Positions 51,103-61,501 are shown, counted from the stretch's first letter. The stretch is 64,000 nucleotides of DNA from Bacteroidaceae bacterium (GCA_017534535.1 JAFXVZ010000038.1:34366-98365), one strand, 5' to 3'. The notes: generated by a model from the sequence alone, not told the origin. Made by a program: numbers and translations.

Positions 51103-51110
51103 TACCTTTG
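51103..51110 (+). promoter_or_regulatory. -7 element of the glycoside hydrolase operon
   Basis: TACCTTTG with TTTG 19 bases upstream; 31 bases before the GH13 start codon. Confidence 0.75.
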
Positions 51111-51141
51111 TGGGAGTAATCCGCAATAATTATTAGTTGAT

Positions 51142-52986
51142 ATGAAAAGAAGTGTTTTGGTGTGTTTGGCTGCGTTGTTCGCCTGTGTTTGTCAGGCCAT
51201 TGACGTGCAACGCGTGGAGCCTGCAAACTGGTGGGTGGGCATGGAGAACCCCGAGGTGCAGGTATTGCTATATGGCAAGGACATAGCGAATTGCCAAGTG
51301 AGTGTCAATTATCCAGGCGTGACCTTGAAAGAGGTGGCGAAAGTGGAAAATCCCAATTATCTGTTCCTGTATTTCAATATTGCGAAGGATACTCAGGCTG
51401 GGGCATTCGACATTGTGTTGAAAGAGGGCAAGAAACAACAGAAGCAGCGTTTTGAACTGCGTGAACGTAATAAAAAGGTGGGGGCACAGGGCTTCTCTCC
51501 AAAAGATGTGATTTACTTGATTACTCCCGACCGCTTTGCCAATGGCAATCCGCAGAACGATAATCTTGATGAGGTACAGGTGAATCGTCAGCGTGCAGGG
51601 GCTCGTCACGGAGGTGATATCAAGGGTATTATAGACCACTTGGACTATATCCAGGAGTTGGGTTTCACCACCATCTGGCTAAACCCCATCTTGGAGAACC
51701 GCCAGCCAGGTGGCTCTTATCACGGCTATGCCATTACCGATTATTATCATGTAGATCCCCGCTTTGGTACAAATGAGGAATATGTGGAACTGATAGACAA
51801 GGCCCACACCAAGGGCATGAAGGTGGTAATGGATATGATATTTAACCATAGCGGTAGCAATCACTGGTGGTTGAAGGATATGCCTTCGCATGATTGGCTC
51901 AATAATCCAGACGAATATGTACAAACCACCCACTTCAAATGGACGCTGATGGATATGCACGCACCTGAGTCGGAGAAAGATATTCTGGTTAATGGTTGGT
52001 TTACCCGTGGAATGCCTGACTTGAACCAACGCAATAGACACCTGGGTCGATATCTCATTCAGAATAGTATCTGGTGGATTGAATATGCAAGGATTGATGG
52101 CATTCGCCAAGATACTCACCCTTATGCTGACTATGGTTTTATGACTGAGTGGTGCGAGGAGGTGGAGCAGCAATATCCTAATTTCAATATCGTTGGCGAG
52201 GCTTGGTACCCCAGAGGAACGGCATCGGCATGGTGGCAACGCAATAACAAAATCAATGACCATAATACAAAGTTGAAGACGGTGATGGACTTCGATTTGG
52301 CATTTACCTCTGCTAAAGCTTTCATTGACGAGTGCAACAGCAGTGAGGGCTCGGAGGCTGGTCTCTTCAAACTCTATGAGGTGATTGCCCAGGATTTCCT
52401 TTTCCCCGATCCTGAAAATATCCTGGTCTTTCTCGATAATCACGACTTGGGCAGGTTCTCGCTTAAAGAAGATAAAGATCTGAACAAATACAAGCAGGCG
52501 ATAGCTTTCTTGGCTACTACCCGAGGCATTCCCGAGATATATTATGGTACCGAAATCCTGATGACAGGCACTAAGAAGGAAGGTGATGGAGTGATTCGTA
52601 CCGATTTCCCAGGCGGATGGGAGGGTGATGCCCGCAATGCTTTCACTGCTGCAGGGCGTACCGACAAAGAGAATGAGGCGTGGAATTATATGAAGAAGTT
52701 GCTGAACTGGCGCAAGAACAGTAAACCTGTTACTGAGGGAAAGCTGATTCACTACACTCCCGACCGTAGCGGATGTTACGTATATGCCCGCATTGGTGGC
52801 GGGAATACGGTGCTGGTGCTGATGAATGGCACTGATGAGGACAAGACGCTCGACATGAAGCGATTCCATGAGGTGATTCAGAACTACACCGATGGTGTGG
52901 ATGTGGTGACTGGCAAGGATATTAACGTGACAGAGCCTGTGAATATTCCAGCCCGTGGGGTTTACGTGCTTGACCTCCATTTGTAA
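51142..52986 (+). CDS. GH13 alpha-amylase family enzyme (neopullulanase/SusA-like)
   Basis: A 614-residue exported enzyme (signal MKRSVLVCLAALFACVCQA). An N-terminal cyclomaltodextrinase-type beta domain (about 20-110; VEPANWWVGMENPEVQVLLYG) precedes the (beta/alpha)8 barrel: VVMDMIFNHSG (region I), RIDGIRQDTHPYAD (nucleophile Asp), FNIVGEAWYP (acid Glu), LVFLDNHD (stabiliser Asp), and a C-terminal beta domain. It should cleave alpha-1,4 (and possibly alpha-1,6) glucans. First of four closely spaced glycoside hydrolase genes; the next starts 44 bp later. Confidence 0.94.
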   Translation: MKRSVLVCLAALFACVCQAIDVQRVEPANWWVGMENPEVQVLLYGKDIANCQVSVNYPGVTLKEVAKVENPNYLFLYFNIAKDTQAGAFDIVLKEGKKQQKQRFELRERNKKVGAQGFSPKDVIYLITPDRFANGNPQNDNLDEVQVNRQRAGARHGGDIKGIIDHLDYIQELGFTTIWLNPILENRQPGGSYHGYAITDYYHVDPRFGTNEEYVELIDKAHTKGMKVVMDMIFNHSGSNHWWLKDMPSHDWLNNPDEYVQTTHFKWTLMDMHAPESEKDILVNGWFTRGMPDLNQRNRHLGRYLIQNSIWWIEYARIDGIRQDTHPYADYGFMTEWCEEVEQQYPNFNIVGEAWYPRGTASAWWQRNNKINDHNTKLKTVMDFDLAFTSAKAFIDECNSSEGSEAGLFKLYEVIAQDFLFPDPENILVFLDNHDLGRFSLKEDKDLNKYKQAIAFLATTRGIPEIYYGTEILMTGTKKEGDGVIRTDFPGGWEGDARNAFTAAGRTDKENEAWNYMKKLLNWRKNSKPVTEGKLIHYTPDRSGCYVYARIGGGNTVLVLMNGTDEDKTLDMKRFHEVIQNYTDGVDVVTGKDINVTEPVNIPARGVYVLDLHL

Positions 52987-53030
52987 CTCACGTAAATTCA
53001 AATATAGGTAATTCAAAAATAAGATAGAGT

Positions 53031-54869
53031 ATGAGAACAATAAGACTGTTATTAACGAGTTTGTCGCTCTTGATGGCCTGCCAGTTGTTTGCGGCAGAGG
53101 AAGCCAACAAAGACTATGGCGTGTCTTTGGTAACTAACATTTTTGCCCGCCCGTCGCTGAACCTGTGCGGACAATGGAACTACATCGTTGACCCTTTGGA
53201 AAACGGTTATTACGACTATCGTCGCAGACCATGGGAAACTACAGGCTTTTTCGAGAATAAGAAACCATCTAACCCTTCGGAGTTGGTGGAATATGATTTT
53301 GACACTTCACCTCAGATGAACATCCCAACAGACTGGAACACAGCCGATGATAAGTTCTTCTTCTATGAAGGTACTATCTGGTTCAAGAAGAGTTTCAACT
53401 ATCAGCATAAGGCTGGCAAGAGGGCTATTCTCTATTTCGGAGCCGTAAACTACGATGCCAAAGTTTATGTGAATGGGAAGAAGATGGGCGAGCACCAGGG
53501 TGGTTTTACACCTTTCAATTTCGATGTGACGGAGGTGCTAAAAGATGGCGAAAATTTTGTGATTGTGAAGGTGGATAATAAGCGTGAACAGGACAATGTG
53601 CCGACCGTGAACTTCGATTGGTGGAACTATGGTGGCATTACTCGTGAGGTGTTGTTGGCTGAGGTGCCTGATACCTATATTGAGGATTACTATATTCAAC
53701 TCGCAAAGGGTAACGCTGGTCTGATAGAGGGTTGGGTGAAACTCAACGAGGACAAGGCTGGCGTAGAGGTGACTGTGGATATACCTGAACTGAGAATTAA
53801 ACAGAACCTCAAGACAGGTGCCGATGGCAAGGCGAGTTTTGCCGTGAAGGCCAAGCCCGAACTGTGGTCCCCTGAGAATCCCAAATTATATAAGGTGATG
53901 GTGAGTAAGGCAGATGAACAGTTGGCTGATGAGATAGGTTTCCGTACTATCGAGACTCGTGGCAGACAGATTCTGTTGAATGGTAAACCAGTTTTCCTAC
54001 GTGGCGTAAGCATTCACGAGGAGGCTCCTTTCCGTCAAGGTAGGGCCTGGAGCGAGGCCGATGCTCATACGTTGTTGAGTTGGGCGAAGGAGCTGGGTTG
54101 CAACTATGTGAGATTTGCACATTATCCGCATAACGAACACATGGTGCGTGAGGCTGAGAAGATGGGTATTATGGTGTGGAGTGAGATTCCTGTCTATTGG
54201 ACTATCTCTTGGGAGAATCCAGATACATATAAGAATGCTGAGGCACAGTTAAGAGACGAGATTACGAGAGACCGTAATCGTTGTGCTATCATCATCTGGT
54301 CAGTGGCGAATGAGACCCCTCATGGCGAGGCACGTGATAAGTTCCTGAGTAGTTTGGCGAAGTATTGTCACGACAACGATCCCGTACGCTTGGTAAGCAT
54401 GGCGATGGAAGTCACTTCTACCACATCGGGCAACCTCAATCGTCTGCAGGACAATATGCACCAGTATGTGGATGTGGTAAGTTTCAACGAATATGTGGGT
54501 TGGTATCGTGACACCAAGGCTGCTCGCAATATGGTGTGGGAAATCCCTTATGAGAAGCCTGCTATTATCAGTGAGTTTGGCGGAGGTGCCCTGCAGGGTT
54601 GGCATGGCTCTGCTGACCAACGTTTTACTGAGGAATTCCAGGAAGACCTTTACAAAGCTAATGTGGATATGTTTGAACGAATCGAAGGTTTGGCTGGTAC
54701 CTCACCTTGGATATTGATGGACTTCCGTTCGCCTCGCCGACAACTATATGGTGTACAGGATTTCTTCAACCGCAAGGGTTTGGTATCTGAAAAGGGTGTT
54801 AAGAAATTGGCATTCTACGTGATGCAGGAGTGGTATGAGAAAAAGCGCAAAGAATATGAGAATAAGTAG
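53031..54869 (+). CDS. GH2 beta-galactosidase/beta-glucuronidase-like enzyme
   Basis: A 612-residue exported hydrolase (signal to about residue 22, FAAEE). Sugar-binding jelly-roll domain (LNLCGQWNYIVDPLENGYYDY; FYEGTIWFKKSF; YVNGKKMGEHQGGFTPF), an Ig-like middle and the TIM barrel with RGVSIHEEAPFRQGRAWSE, acid/base Glu in IIWSVANETP, and nucleophile Glu in PAIISEFGGGA. The length is short, nearer beta-glucuronidase than LacZ. The exact sugar is not fixed. It overlaps the next gene by about 14 bp, so translation is coupled. Confidence 0.93.
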   Translation: MRTIRLLLTSLSLLMACQLFAAEEANKDYGVSLVTNIFARPSLNLCGQWNYIVDPLENGYYDYRRRPWETTGFFENKKPSNPSELVEYDFDTSPQMNIPTDWNTADDKFFFYEGTIWFKKSFNYQHKAGKRAILYFGAVNYDAKVYVNGKKMGEHQGGFTPFNFDVTEVLKDGENFVIVKVDNKREQDNVPTVNFDWWNYGGITREVLLAEVPDTYIEDYYIQLAKGNAGLIEGWVKLNEDKAGVEVTVDIPELRIKQNLKTGADGKASFAVKAKPELWSPENPKLYKVMVSKADEQLADEIGFRTIETRGRQILLNGKPVFLRGVSIHEEAPFRQGRAWSEADAHTLLSWAKELGCNYVRFAHYPHNEHMVREAEKMGIMVWSEIPVYWTISWENPDTYKNAEAQLRDEITRDRNRCAIIIWSVANETPHGEARDKFLSSLAKYCHDNDPVRLVSMAMEVTSTTSGNLNRLQDNMHQYVDVVSFNEYVGWYRDTKAARNMVWEIPYEKPAIISEFGGGALQGWHGSADQRFTEEFQEDLYKANVDMFERIEGLAGTSPWILMDFRSPRRQLYGVQDFFNRKGLVSEKGVKKLAFYVMQEWYEKKRKEYENK

Positions 54870-56772
54870 TTCGTTTTTTGCTGTTTTACTTTTGCTGGTA
54901 GGGTGTACCACTCAGGAGAAGCAAGAGACATTGAGTCATGGATACCCCATCGACCCAGTGCCTTTCACCAGTGTGAAGGTGAGCGAAGGCTTTTGGGGAC
55001 AACGTCTACAGGCCAGTCGGGAGGTGACAGTGCCATTGGCTTTCAGTAAATGTGAGGAAACAGGCCGCTATCGGAACTTTGAGAATGCTGCCCATCCAAG
55101 TGACACTATTCATGTAGGTGGTTTCTCGTTCGACGATACCGATGTATATAAGACCATTGAGGGTGCCAGCTACTTGCTGCAGACATATCCCGATGCCAAG
55201 TTGAAGAATTATATCGACAGTGTATTGGTTATTGTGGCTGGAGGGCAGGAACCAGATGGCTATCTCTACACAGCTCGTACCATGAACCCTAAACATCCTC
55301 ATGAGTGGGCCGGTTCGAAGCGTTGGGAGAAGGTGGAGGAGCTGAGCCATGAGTTTTATAACTTAGGTCATATGCTGGAGGCAGCTGTGGCACACTATCA
55401 GGCTACAGGCCAACGTAACTTTCTTGACATTGCCATCCGATATGCCAACTGTGTAATTAGAGAAGTAGGTCCCAACGAAGGGCAGGTGGTGAGGGTACCT
55501 GGTCATCAGATTGCAGAGATGGGTTTGGCAAAGCTTTACTTGGCAACTGGTGAGAAGAAATATTTGGATCAGGCTAAGTTTTTCTTGGATATGCGTGGCA
55601 AGACAGAACATCGCGACCCTTATAATCAGACGCACCTGCCTGTGCTGGAACAAAAAGAGGCGGTTGGCCATGCCGTTCGTGCTACTTATATGTATGCCGG
55701 TATGGCCGATGTGGCAGCACTAACAGGCGACCAGGGTTATATTAATGCGATAGATGACATCTGGGACAATATCGTGTCGAAGAAAATGTATATAACAGGT
55801 GGCATTGGCTCCACTAATGATGGTGAGGCTTTCGGCGCTAATTACGAATTGCCGAATGCTACTGCTTACAACGAGACTTGTGCCGCTATCGGAATGGTGT
55901 ATGTGAACCATCGCCTGTTTTTGTTGCATGGTGACTCGAAATACTATGATGTGTTGGAACGCACTTTATATAACGGTTTGATATCTGGTGTGTCATTAGA
56001 GGGCGATGCCTTCTTCTATCCTAATCCGTTGGAGGTAAGCAAGGAGCGCAAATACCAGCGTCAAGCTTGGTTTGGATGTGCTTGTTGTCCATCGAATATT
56101 TCTCGTTTTATTCCTTCATTGCCAGGCTATGTATATGCCGTGAAAGATAACGCTGTTTATGTTAATCTCTTTATGGGCAATCGCTCACAGTTGGAGGTTA
56201 ATGGACAACCAGTGGTCTTGAAACAGGAAACTGCTTATCCCTATGGTGGCGACGTAAAGCTCACTATTGAGCAGGTTGCTCAGCCCTTTACCCTGAAGGT
56301 TAGAATTCCGGGATGGGCGAGAAATGAGGCGATGCCTTCAGACCTTTATTCCTTCGTAGATAATAAGCAGAGCACTTTTAGTGTAAAGGTGAATGGAGAG
56401 GTAGTAAAGGCAGATTTGCAACAGGGCTATTGCACTATCAACCGCGAGTGGAAGGCTGGCGATGTGGTGGAACTGAACTTCGATTTGCAACCCCGCTTGG
56501 TAAAGGCTAATGAGCAAGTTGAAGCTGATAGGGGCTTAGTGGCTGTTCAGTGTGGCCCGATTGTATATTGTGCCGAGTCACCCGATAATGCTAAAGCTAT
56601 CAACAGCATTACCATATCTCCCAAGACGCAGTTAAAGGTGGATTGGCAACCAGAGAAGTTACATGGAATCAATCAGATTGTAACTGATAATGGCGTGGCA
56701 CTGATTCCGTATTATGCCTGGGCACATCGTGGGGTGAGCGATATGAGGGTTTGGATTCCTTTCAAAAATTGA
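54856..56772 (+). CDS. GH127 (DUF1680) beta-L-arabinofuranosidase-like lipoprotein
   Basis: A 638-residue lipoprotein (MRISSSFFAVLLLLVGCTTQ). The DUF1680/GH127 (alpha/alpha)6 barrel shows NETCAAIGM (Glu and Cys zinc ligands of the family) and WFGCACCPSNISRFIPSLPGYVY (nucleophile and zinc Cys cluster), followed by beta-sandwich domains. Characterised GH127 enzymes remove beta-L-arabinofuranose using a Cys nucleophile held by zinc. The start at 54856 is chosen; the ATG at 54835 would add seven residues before the signal. Overlaps GH2 upstream; GH31 starts 14 bp downstream. Confidence 0.9.
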   Translation: MRISSSFFAVLLLLVGCTTQEKQETLSHGYPIDPVPFTSVKVSEGFWGQRLQASREVTVPLAFSKCEETGRYRNFENAAHPSDTIHVGGFSFDDTDVYKTIEGASYLLQTYPDAKLKNYIDSVLVIVAGGQEPDGYLYTARTMNPKHPHEWAGSKRWEKVEELSHEFYNLGHMLEAAVAHYQATGQRNFLDIAIRYANCVIREVGPNEGQVVRVPGHQIAEMGLAKLYLATGEKKYLDQAKFFLDMRGKTEHRDPYNQTHLPVLEQKEAVGHAVRATYMYAGMADVAALTGDQGYINAIDDIWDNIVSKKMYITGGIGSTNDGEAFGANYELPNATAYNETCAAIGMVYVNHRLFLLHGDSKYYDVLERTLYNGLISGVSLEGDAFFYPNPLEVSKERKYQRQAWFGCACCPSNISRFIPSLPGYVYAVKDNAVYVNLFMGNRSQLEVNGQPVVLKQETAYPYGGDVKLTIEQVAQPFTLKVRIPGWARNEAMPSDLYSFVDNKQSTFSVKVNGEVVKADLQQGYCTINREWKAGDVVELNFDLQPRLVKANEQVEADRGLVAVQCGPIVYCAESPDNAKAINSITISPKTQLKVDWQPEKLHGINQIVTDNGVALIPYYAWAHRGVSDMRVWIPFKN

Positions 56773-56786
56773 AAATTGGAGATTAT

Positions 56787-59708
56787 ATGAAGAAAATTTT
56801 ATGGACATTGACTATAGCGGTCTTATGTCTAACGGCTTGCGACAAGGGTTATCAACGCATTGACAGGGGCGTGATAGTGGAGATGGACCTGAACGGTAAT
56901 TTTGAGCGTGTGGATCAGACTAGCAGAGTGATGCTGGAGGTGATGGGCGAGAAGCTGATTCACGTGAGGGCTGTGCAAGACCTGGATTTAACGACAGATG
57001 ACAAGCGGCCAACGGGCAAGCATTTGTTGGATTTTCCACAGGATAGTAGTCTGATTATCGTTCCTAATATACCCAAGGTGCCTTTCCGTGTGGAGAGCAC
57101 TGAGGATTCCGTTTTTGTCATTACAAACTCATTGATGGCAGGCGTGGATAGGAAGACTGGTATAGTGCGTTTTCAAGATGTGGTGACTGGTGAGGTTATC
57201 TCGGAGGAATTGGGACGTGATTATCAACCGATAGAGAAGGGTGGCAAGCAAGCCTTCTCTGTATGCCAGGCATTTATTACCAAAGATGATGAAGGATTGT
57301 ATGGATTGGGTCAGCACCAATCTGATGAGTTCAACTATAAGGATAAGAATGAAGAGTTGTTTCAATATAACACCAAGGTGTCGGTGCCTTTTATCGTTTC
57401 TACCCACAACTATGGCATCTTGTGGGACAACTATTCCCTCACTCGATTTGGTAACCCTGGTGACTATATGCAGTTGGATGAGGTGTTCACTTTATATAAT
57501 AAAGTAGGCGAACAAGGCAGTCTAACAGGGACTTATAAGTCTGCAAAGGGAAAGACATTGGTACGTAACGAAGAAAGACTGTACTTCGAACATCTGGATA
57601 GAGAAGATGGGTTGAGAACTGTGGTAAACTTGCCCAAGGATTTCGATTTCAGTGGGGCAACCGTGACTTACGAAGGGGAGATAGAACCTTCTGGGACAGG
57701 CTTGTATCGTTTCATTCTCTATTATGCCGGATATATGAAGGTCTATATCGATAATGAGCTGGTAGTTCCGGAGCGTTGGCGTACAGCTTGGAATCCCAAT
57801 AGCTATAAGTTTGCCGTTGACTTGGAGGCGGATCGCCGTGTACCTATCCGCATTGAATGGAAGCCCGATGGTGGTGTGTCTTACTGCGGATTACGTGTGA
57901 TAGACCCGTCTTATTGGGATACTAAGAACCAGATTACTTGGTGGAGCGAAATGGCCAATGCTATCGACTATTACTTCGTGTATGGTGACTCAATGGACGA
58001 GGTAATCAGTGGCTATCGTACCCTAACAGGTAAGTCGCAGATTATGCCCAAATGGGCTATGGGTTATTGGCAGAGTCGTGAGAAATATAATAATCAGGAA
58101 GAACTGGTATCTACTTTGCGGGAGTTCCGCAAGCGTCAGGTGCCTATTGATAATATAGTGCAAGACTGGTTCTACTGGCGTGAAGACCAGTGGGGAAGTC
58201 ATGACTTTGACCCTGCTCGTTTCCCTAATCCCAAGCAAATGGTGAACGATGTGCACAATATGGGTGGGCATATTATGATATCTGTGTGGCCTAAGTTCTA
58301 TGTTAATACGGAGCATTATAAGGAGTTCGATGCGAAAGGCTGGATGTATCAGCAAGCGGTAAAGGACGATATCCACGATTGGGTAGGTAAAGGCTATGTA
58401 GGTTCGTTCTACGATGCATATTCGGCGCCTGCACGCCAATTGTTTTGGAACCAAATGAAGGACCACCTATATCCCTTGGGCTTTGACGCTTGGTGGATGG
58501 ATGCCTCTGAACCAAACATCCGCGACTGTACAGACGTTGAGTATCGTAAGTTGTTGTGTGGTCCAACGGCTTTAGGACCGTCTGATGAGTATTTCAATGC
58601 TTATGCCTTGATGAATGCGGAAGCTATCTATGACGGACAGCGTAGTACTGATAACGACAAGCGTGTGTTCTTGCTCACTCGTTCTGGCTTTGCAGGTTTG
58701 CAACGATATTCTACCGCTACCTGGAGTGGTGACATCGCCACCCGTTGGGAGGATTTGAAGGCACAAATCTCAGCTGGTTTGAATTTTGCCGTATCGGGTA
58801 TTCCTTATTGGACAATGGATATCGGCGGCTTCTGCGTGGAGAATCGCTATGTGGCAGCTCAGCAGTTGTTTGATAGAACTGGCATAGAAAATGCTGACCT
58901 CAAGGAGTGGCGTGAGCTCAATACCCGTTGGTATCAGTTCGGTGCTTTCTGTCCGCTTTATCGAGCTCATGGCCAGTTCCCCTTGCGTGAGGTGTGGAAC
59001 ATCGCCCCTGATGGGCATCCTGCTTATCAAAGTATTGTAGATTACACCAAGTTGCGTTATAATCTAATGCCTTATATCTATTCTTTAGCAGGAATGACCT
59101 ATTTTAAGGATTACACCATCATGCGTCCGTTGGTTATGGACTTCACCTCTGATAGGTTGGTGTATAACATTGGTGACCAGTATATGTTTGGTTCTGCGTT
59201 CATGGTGGCTCCTATATATAAATATGGTGCAAGAACCAGGGATATGTATTTCCCAGCTGGTAAGGGTTGGTTTGATTTCTATTCGGGCAAGTTTGTACAA
59301 GGTGGTCAGCAGCTCACGGTGGATGCTCCTTACGAAAGGATACCTCTTTATGTCAAGGCTGGTAGCATTGTGCCTTTCGGACCTGATATACAATATGCGA
59401 TGGAGAAGCAGCCCGATGAGATAACCCTGTATGTCTATGCCGGAGCCGATGCCGACTTTACTCTGTATGAGGATGAAGGAGTGAACTACGGTTATGAGCA
59501 AGGGAGGTTTGCAATGATTCCTATCCATTATAGCGAAGCTGACAGAAAGCTCACTATAGGTGATCGTCAAGGAAGCTTCCCTGGTATGTTGCAGAAACGA
59601 GTGTTCAAGGTGGTGAAAGTAACAAAAGATAAGCCTGTGCCATTCGACCTGAATGCAGCATCAACCAGAGTGGATTATGACGGTAATGCTGTATCTATGG
59701 GAATTTGA
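56787..59708 (+). CDS. GH31 alpha-xylosidase/alpha-glucosidase with PA14 insertion
   Basis: A 973-residue lipoprotein (MKKILWTLTIAVLCLTACDKG). An N-terminal beta-sandwich is interrupted by a PA14-type domain (about 255-370; VTYEGEIEPSGTGLYRFILYYAGYMKVYIDNELVVPERW), then the barrel with nucleophile Asp in DAWWMDASEPNI and acid Asp in TATWSGDIATRWEDL, and C-terminal beta domains. GH31 enzymes with PA14 in Cellvibrio and Bacteroides ovatus are alpha-xylosidases active on xyloglucan oligosaccharides, which makes that the first guess here; alpha-glucosidase is the alternative. Last gene of the operon. Confidence 0.93.
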   Translation: MKKILWTLTIAVLCLTACDKGYQRIDRGVIVEMDLNGNFERVDQTSRVMLEVMGEKLIHVRAVQDLDLTTDDKRPTGKHLLDFPQDSSLIIVPNIPKVPFRVESTEDSVFVITNSLMAGVDRKTGIVRFQDVVTGEVISEELGRDYQPIEKGGKQAFSVCQAFITKDDEGLYGLGQHQSDEFNYKDKNEELFQYNTKVSVPFIVSTHNYGILWDNYSLTRFGNPGDYMQLDEVFTLYNKVGEQGSLTGTYKSAKGKTLVRNEERLYFEHLDREDGLRTVVNLPKDFDFSGATVTYEGEIEPSGTGLYRFILYYAGYMKVYIDNELVVPERWRTAWNPNSYKFAVDLEADRRVPIRIEWKPDGGVSYCGLRVIDPSYWDTKNQITWWSEMANAIDYYFVYGDSMDEVISGYRTLTGKSQIMPKWAMGYWQSREKYNNQEELVSTLREFRKRQVPIDNIVQDWFYWREDQWGSHDFDPARFPNPKQMVNDVHNMGGHIMISVWPKFYVNTEHYKEFDAKGWMYQQAVKDDIHDWVGKGYVGSFYDAYSAPARQLFWNQMKDHLYPLGFDAWWMDASEPNIRDCTDVEYRKLLCGPTALGPSDEYFNAYALMNAEAIYDGQRSTDNDKRVFLLTRSGFAGLQRYSTATWSGDIATRWEDLKAQISAGLNFAVSGIPYWTMDIGGFCVENRYVAAQQLFDRTGIENADLKEWRELNTRWYQFGAFCPLYRAHGQFPLREVWNIAPDGHPAYQSIVDYTKLRYNLMPYIYSLAGMTYFKDYTIMRPLVMDFTSDRLVYNIGDQYMFGSAFMVAPIYKYGARTRDMYFPAGKGWFDFYSGKFVQGGQQLTVDAPYERIPLYVKAGSIVPFGPDIQYAMEKQPDEITLYVYAGADADFTLYEDEGVNYGYEQGRFAMIPIHYSEADRKLTIGDRQGSFPGMLQKRVFKVVKVTKDKPVPFDLNAASTRVDYDGNAVSMGI

Positions 59709-59719
59709 GTTGTCGTTTG

Positions 59720-59751
59720 CTTGCAAATAAAGCGAAAACCATTTATCTTTG
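59720..59751 (+). promoter_or_regulatory. Promoter of the Na/Pi cotransporter gene
   Basis: CTTG (59720-59723), 20 bases, TATCTTTG (59744-59751); 28 bases before the start codon. No terminator is evident between the GH31 stop and this promoter. Confidence 0.65.
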
Positions 59752-59779
59752 CAAAAAATAAATTTTAACGTTCCATATT

Positions 59780-61501
59780 ATGTCTATTTGGATTCTATTC
59801 AAACTCCTCGGCTCGCTTGCCTTGTTGATGTTCGGTATGAAGTCAATGAGTGAAGCGTTGCAGAAGATGGCTGGTCCTCAGTTGCGTCACGTCTTAGCCG
59901 CTATGACCACCAATCGTTTTACAGGAATGCTGACTGGTATGCTCGTAACTGCATCTGTTCAGTCATCTACAGCAACCACCGTGATGACGGTTTCATTCGT
60001 CAATGCTGGTTTGCTGACCTTGGCACAGGCTATTTCAGTTATCATGGGTGCCAATATCGGTACCACGTTGACGGCATGGATTATGTCGGCTGGCTTTTCT
60101 TTTAACATCACAGACTTTGTTTATCCTGCCTTCTTTTTAGGAATCATACTGATATATATGAAGAAACGCCGTTTTATCGGTGATTTCCTCTTTGGTATTG
60201 CCTTTATGTTTTTGGGGCTGGGTACCTTGCGACAGACAGGCATCGACATGCATCTGGGTGAACAGCAGGCTGTACTTGATTTCTTTGCTTCATTCAACCC
60301 TAATTCATTTGGTACCACCATTTTGTTCTTGTTCTTAGGTGGCATTCTTACCTTTTGCGTACAATCATCTGCTGCTGTAATGGCTATCACCATGATTCTC
60401 TGCTCCAGTGGCGTGTTGCCTATCTATCAGGGTATTGCTTTGGTAATGGGTGAGAACATTGGTACCACCGTTACTTCAAATCTAGCGGCATTGTCTGCCA
60501 ATACCCAAGCCCGAAGGGCGGCTTTGGCACACATGTTCTTCAATGTATTCGGTGTGGTTTGGATTCTCTTTGTTTTCCGTCCGTTTGTTGATATGGTATG
60601 CGGAATGGTTGGCTATGATACAGATATGAGCATTGATACGGTGAGTCATGAAGTCTATCTTGCCAACGCTGCCAAGCTGTCGTTCGTGCTGGCTGCTTTC
60701 CATACTTGCTTTAATGTGGTGAACACATTTATATTGATTTGGTTCATCCCTCAAATCGAGAGATTTGTTTGCTGGGTTATCAAGCCAAAGAAGGTGGATG
60801 AAGAAGAAGACTTCCGTCTGCATTTCATTACTGCTGGTTTCATGAAGACTCCAGAATTGTCAGTGCTCGAGGCTCAGAAAGAGATTCAGGCTTTTGCCGA
60901 ACGTATGCAGCGTATGTTCGGAATGGTCAAGGAGCTGTTGACTGAGAAGAATGAGGAACAATTCGCGAAGCTTTATACTCGTATTGAGAAATATGAAGGC
61001 ATATCTGACAGTATGGAAATTGAGATTGCCAAATACCTGGAGTCGGTCAGTGATGCCCATCTGTCTGATGACACTAAGGCTAAGATTCGTGCAATGTTGC
61101 GTGAGATATCAGAGTTAGAGAGTATTGGCGATGCATGTTACAATATGGCACGAACCATCAGTCGTAAGTATCACGGGAAGCAGGATCACTTCAACGAGAA
61201 GCATTATGAGCATATTCATCACATGATGGATCTTACTGATAAGGCTTTGAGTCAGATGAATCAGCTGATGTCCGGACGTAAGAGTGAGTTTGATGCGAAT
61301 CGCACATTTAACACCGAGAATGAGATTAACAACTATCGTGACTTGTTGAAGTCGCAGAATATCATCGATATTAACAATCACGAATATACCTACGGCGTTG
61401 GAACTGTTTATATGGATCTCATCAATGAATGTGAAAAACTCGGTGATTATGTGGTGAATGTGGTTGAGGCTCGTACCAATACAAGGGAGCGAAAGGACTA
61501 A
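59780..61501 (+). CDS. Na+/phosphate cotransporter family protein with PhoU-like domain
   Basis: A 573-residue inner membrane protein of the NptA/YjbB type. Two inverted Na/Pi-cotransporter repeats, each with the QSSTATT/QSSAAVM signature (LVTASVQSSTATTVMTVSFVNAG; FCVQSSAAVMAITMILCSSG) and GANIGTT/GENIGTT, form the membrane part (to about residue 330). The C-terminal about 200 residues are helical PhoU-like (VLEAQKEIQAFAERMQRMFGMVKELL). It imports or exports phosphate; direction is not known for relatives. It may be read partly from the upstream operon. Confidence 0.93.
   Translation: MSIWILFKLLGSLALLMFGMKSMSEALQKMAGPQLRHVLAAMTTNRFTGMLTGMLVTASVQSSTATTVMTVSFVNAGLLTLAQAISVIMGANIGTTLTAWIMSAGFSFNITDFVYPAFFLGIILIYMKKRRFIGDFLFGIAFMFLGLGTLRQTGIDMHLGEQQAVLDFFASFNPNSFGTTILFLFLGGILTFCVQSSAAVMAITMILCSSGVLPIYQGIALVMGENIGTTVTSNLAALSANTQARRAALAHMFFNVFGVVWILFVFRPFVDMVCGMVGYDTDMSIDTVSHEVYLANAAKLSFVLAAFHTCFNVVNTFILIWFIPQIERFVCWVIKPKKVDEEEDFRLHFITAGFMKTPELSVLEAQKEIQAFAERMQRMFGMVKELLTEKNEEQFAKLYTRIEKYEGISDSMEIEIAKYLESVSDAHLSDDTKAKIRAMLREISELESIGDACYNMARTISRKYHGKQDHFNEKHYEHIHHMMDLTDKALSQMNQLMSGRKSEFDANRTFNTENEINNYRDLLKSQNIIDINNHEYTYGVGTVYMDLINECEKLGDYVVNVVEARTNTRERKD

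Noticed and set aside
51679-53040. 453-codon open frame on the minus strand
   Set aside because: It lies wholly opposite the GH13 gene, whose catalytic motifs are clear on the plus strand; the antisense translation shows no domain features.
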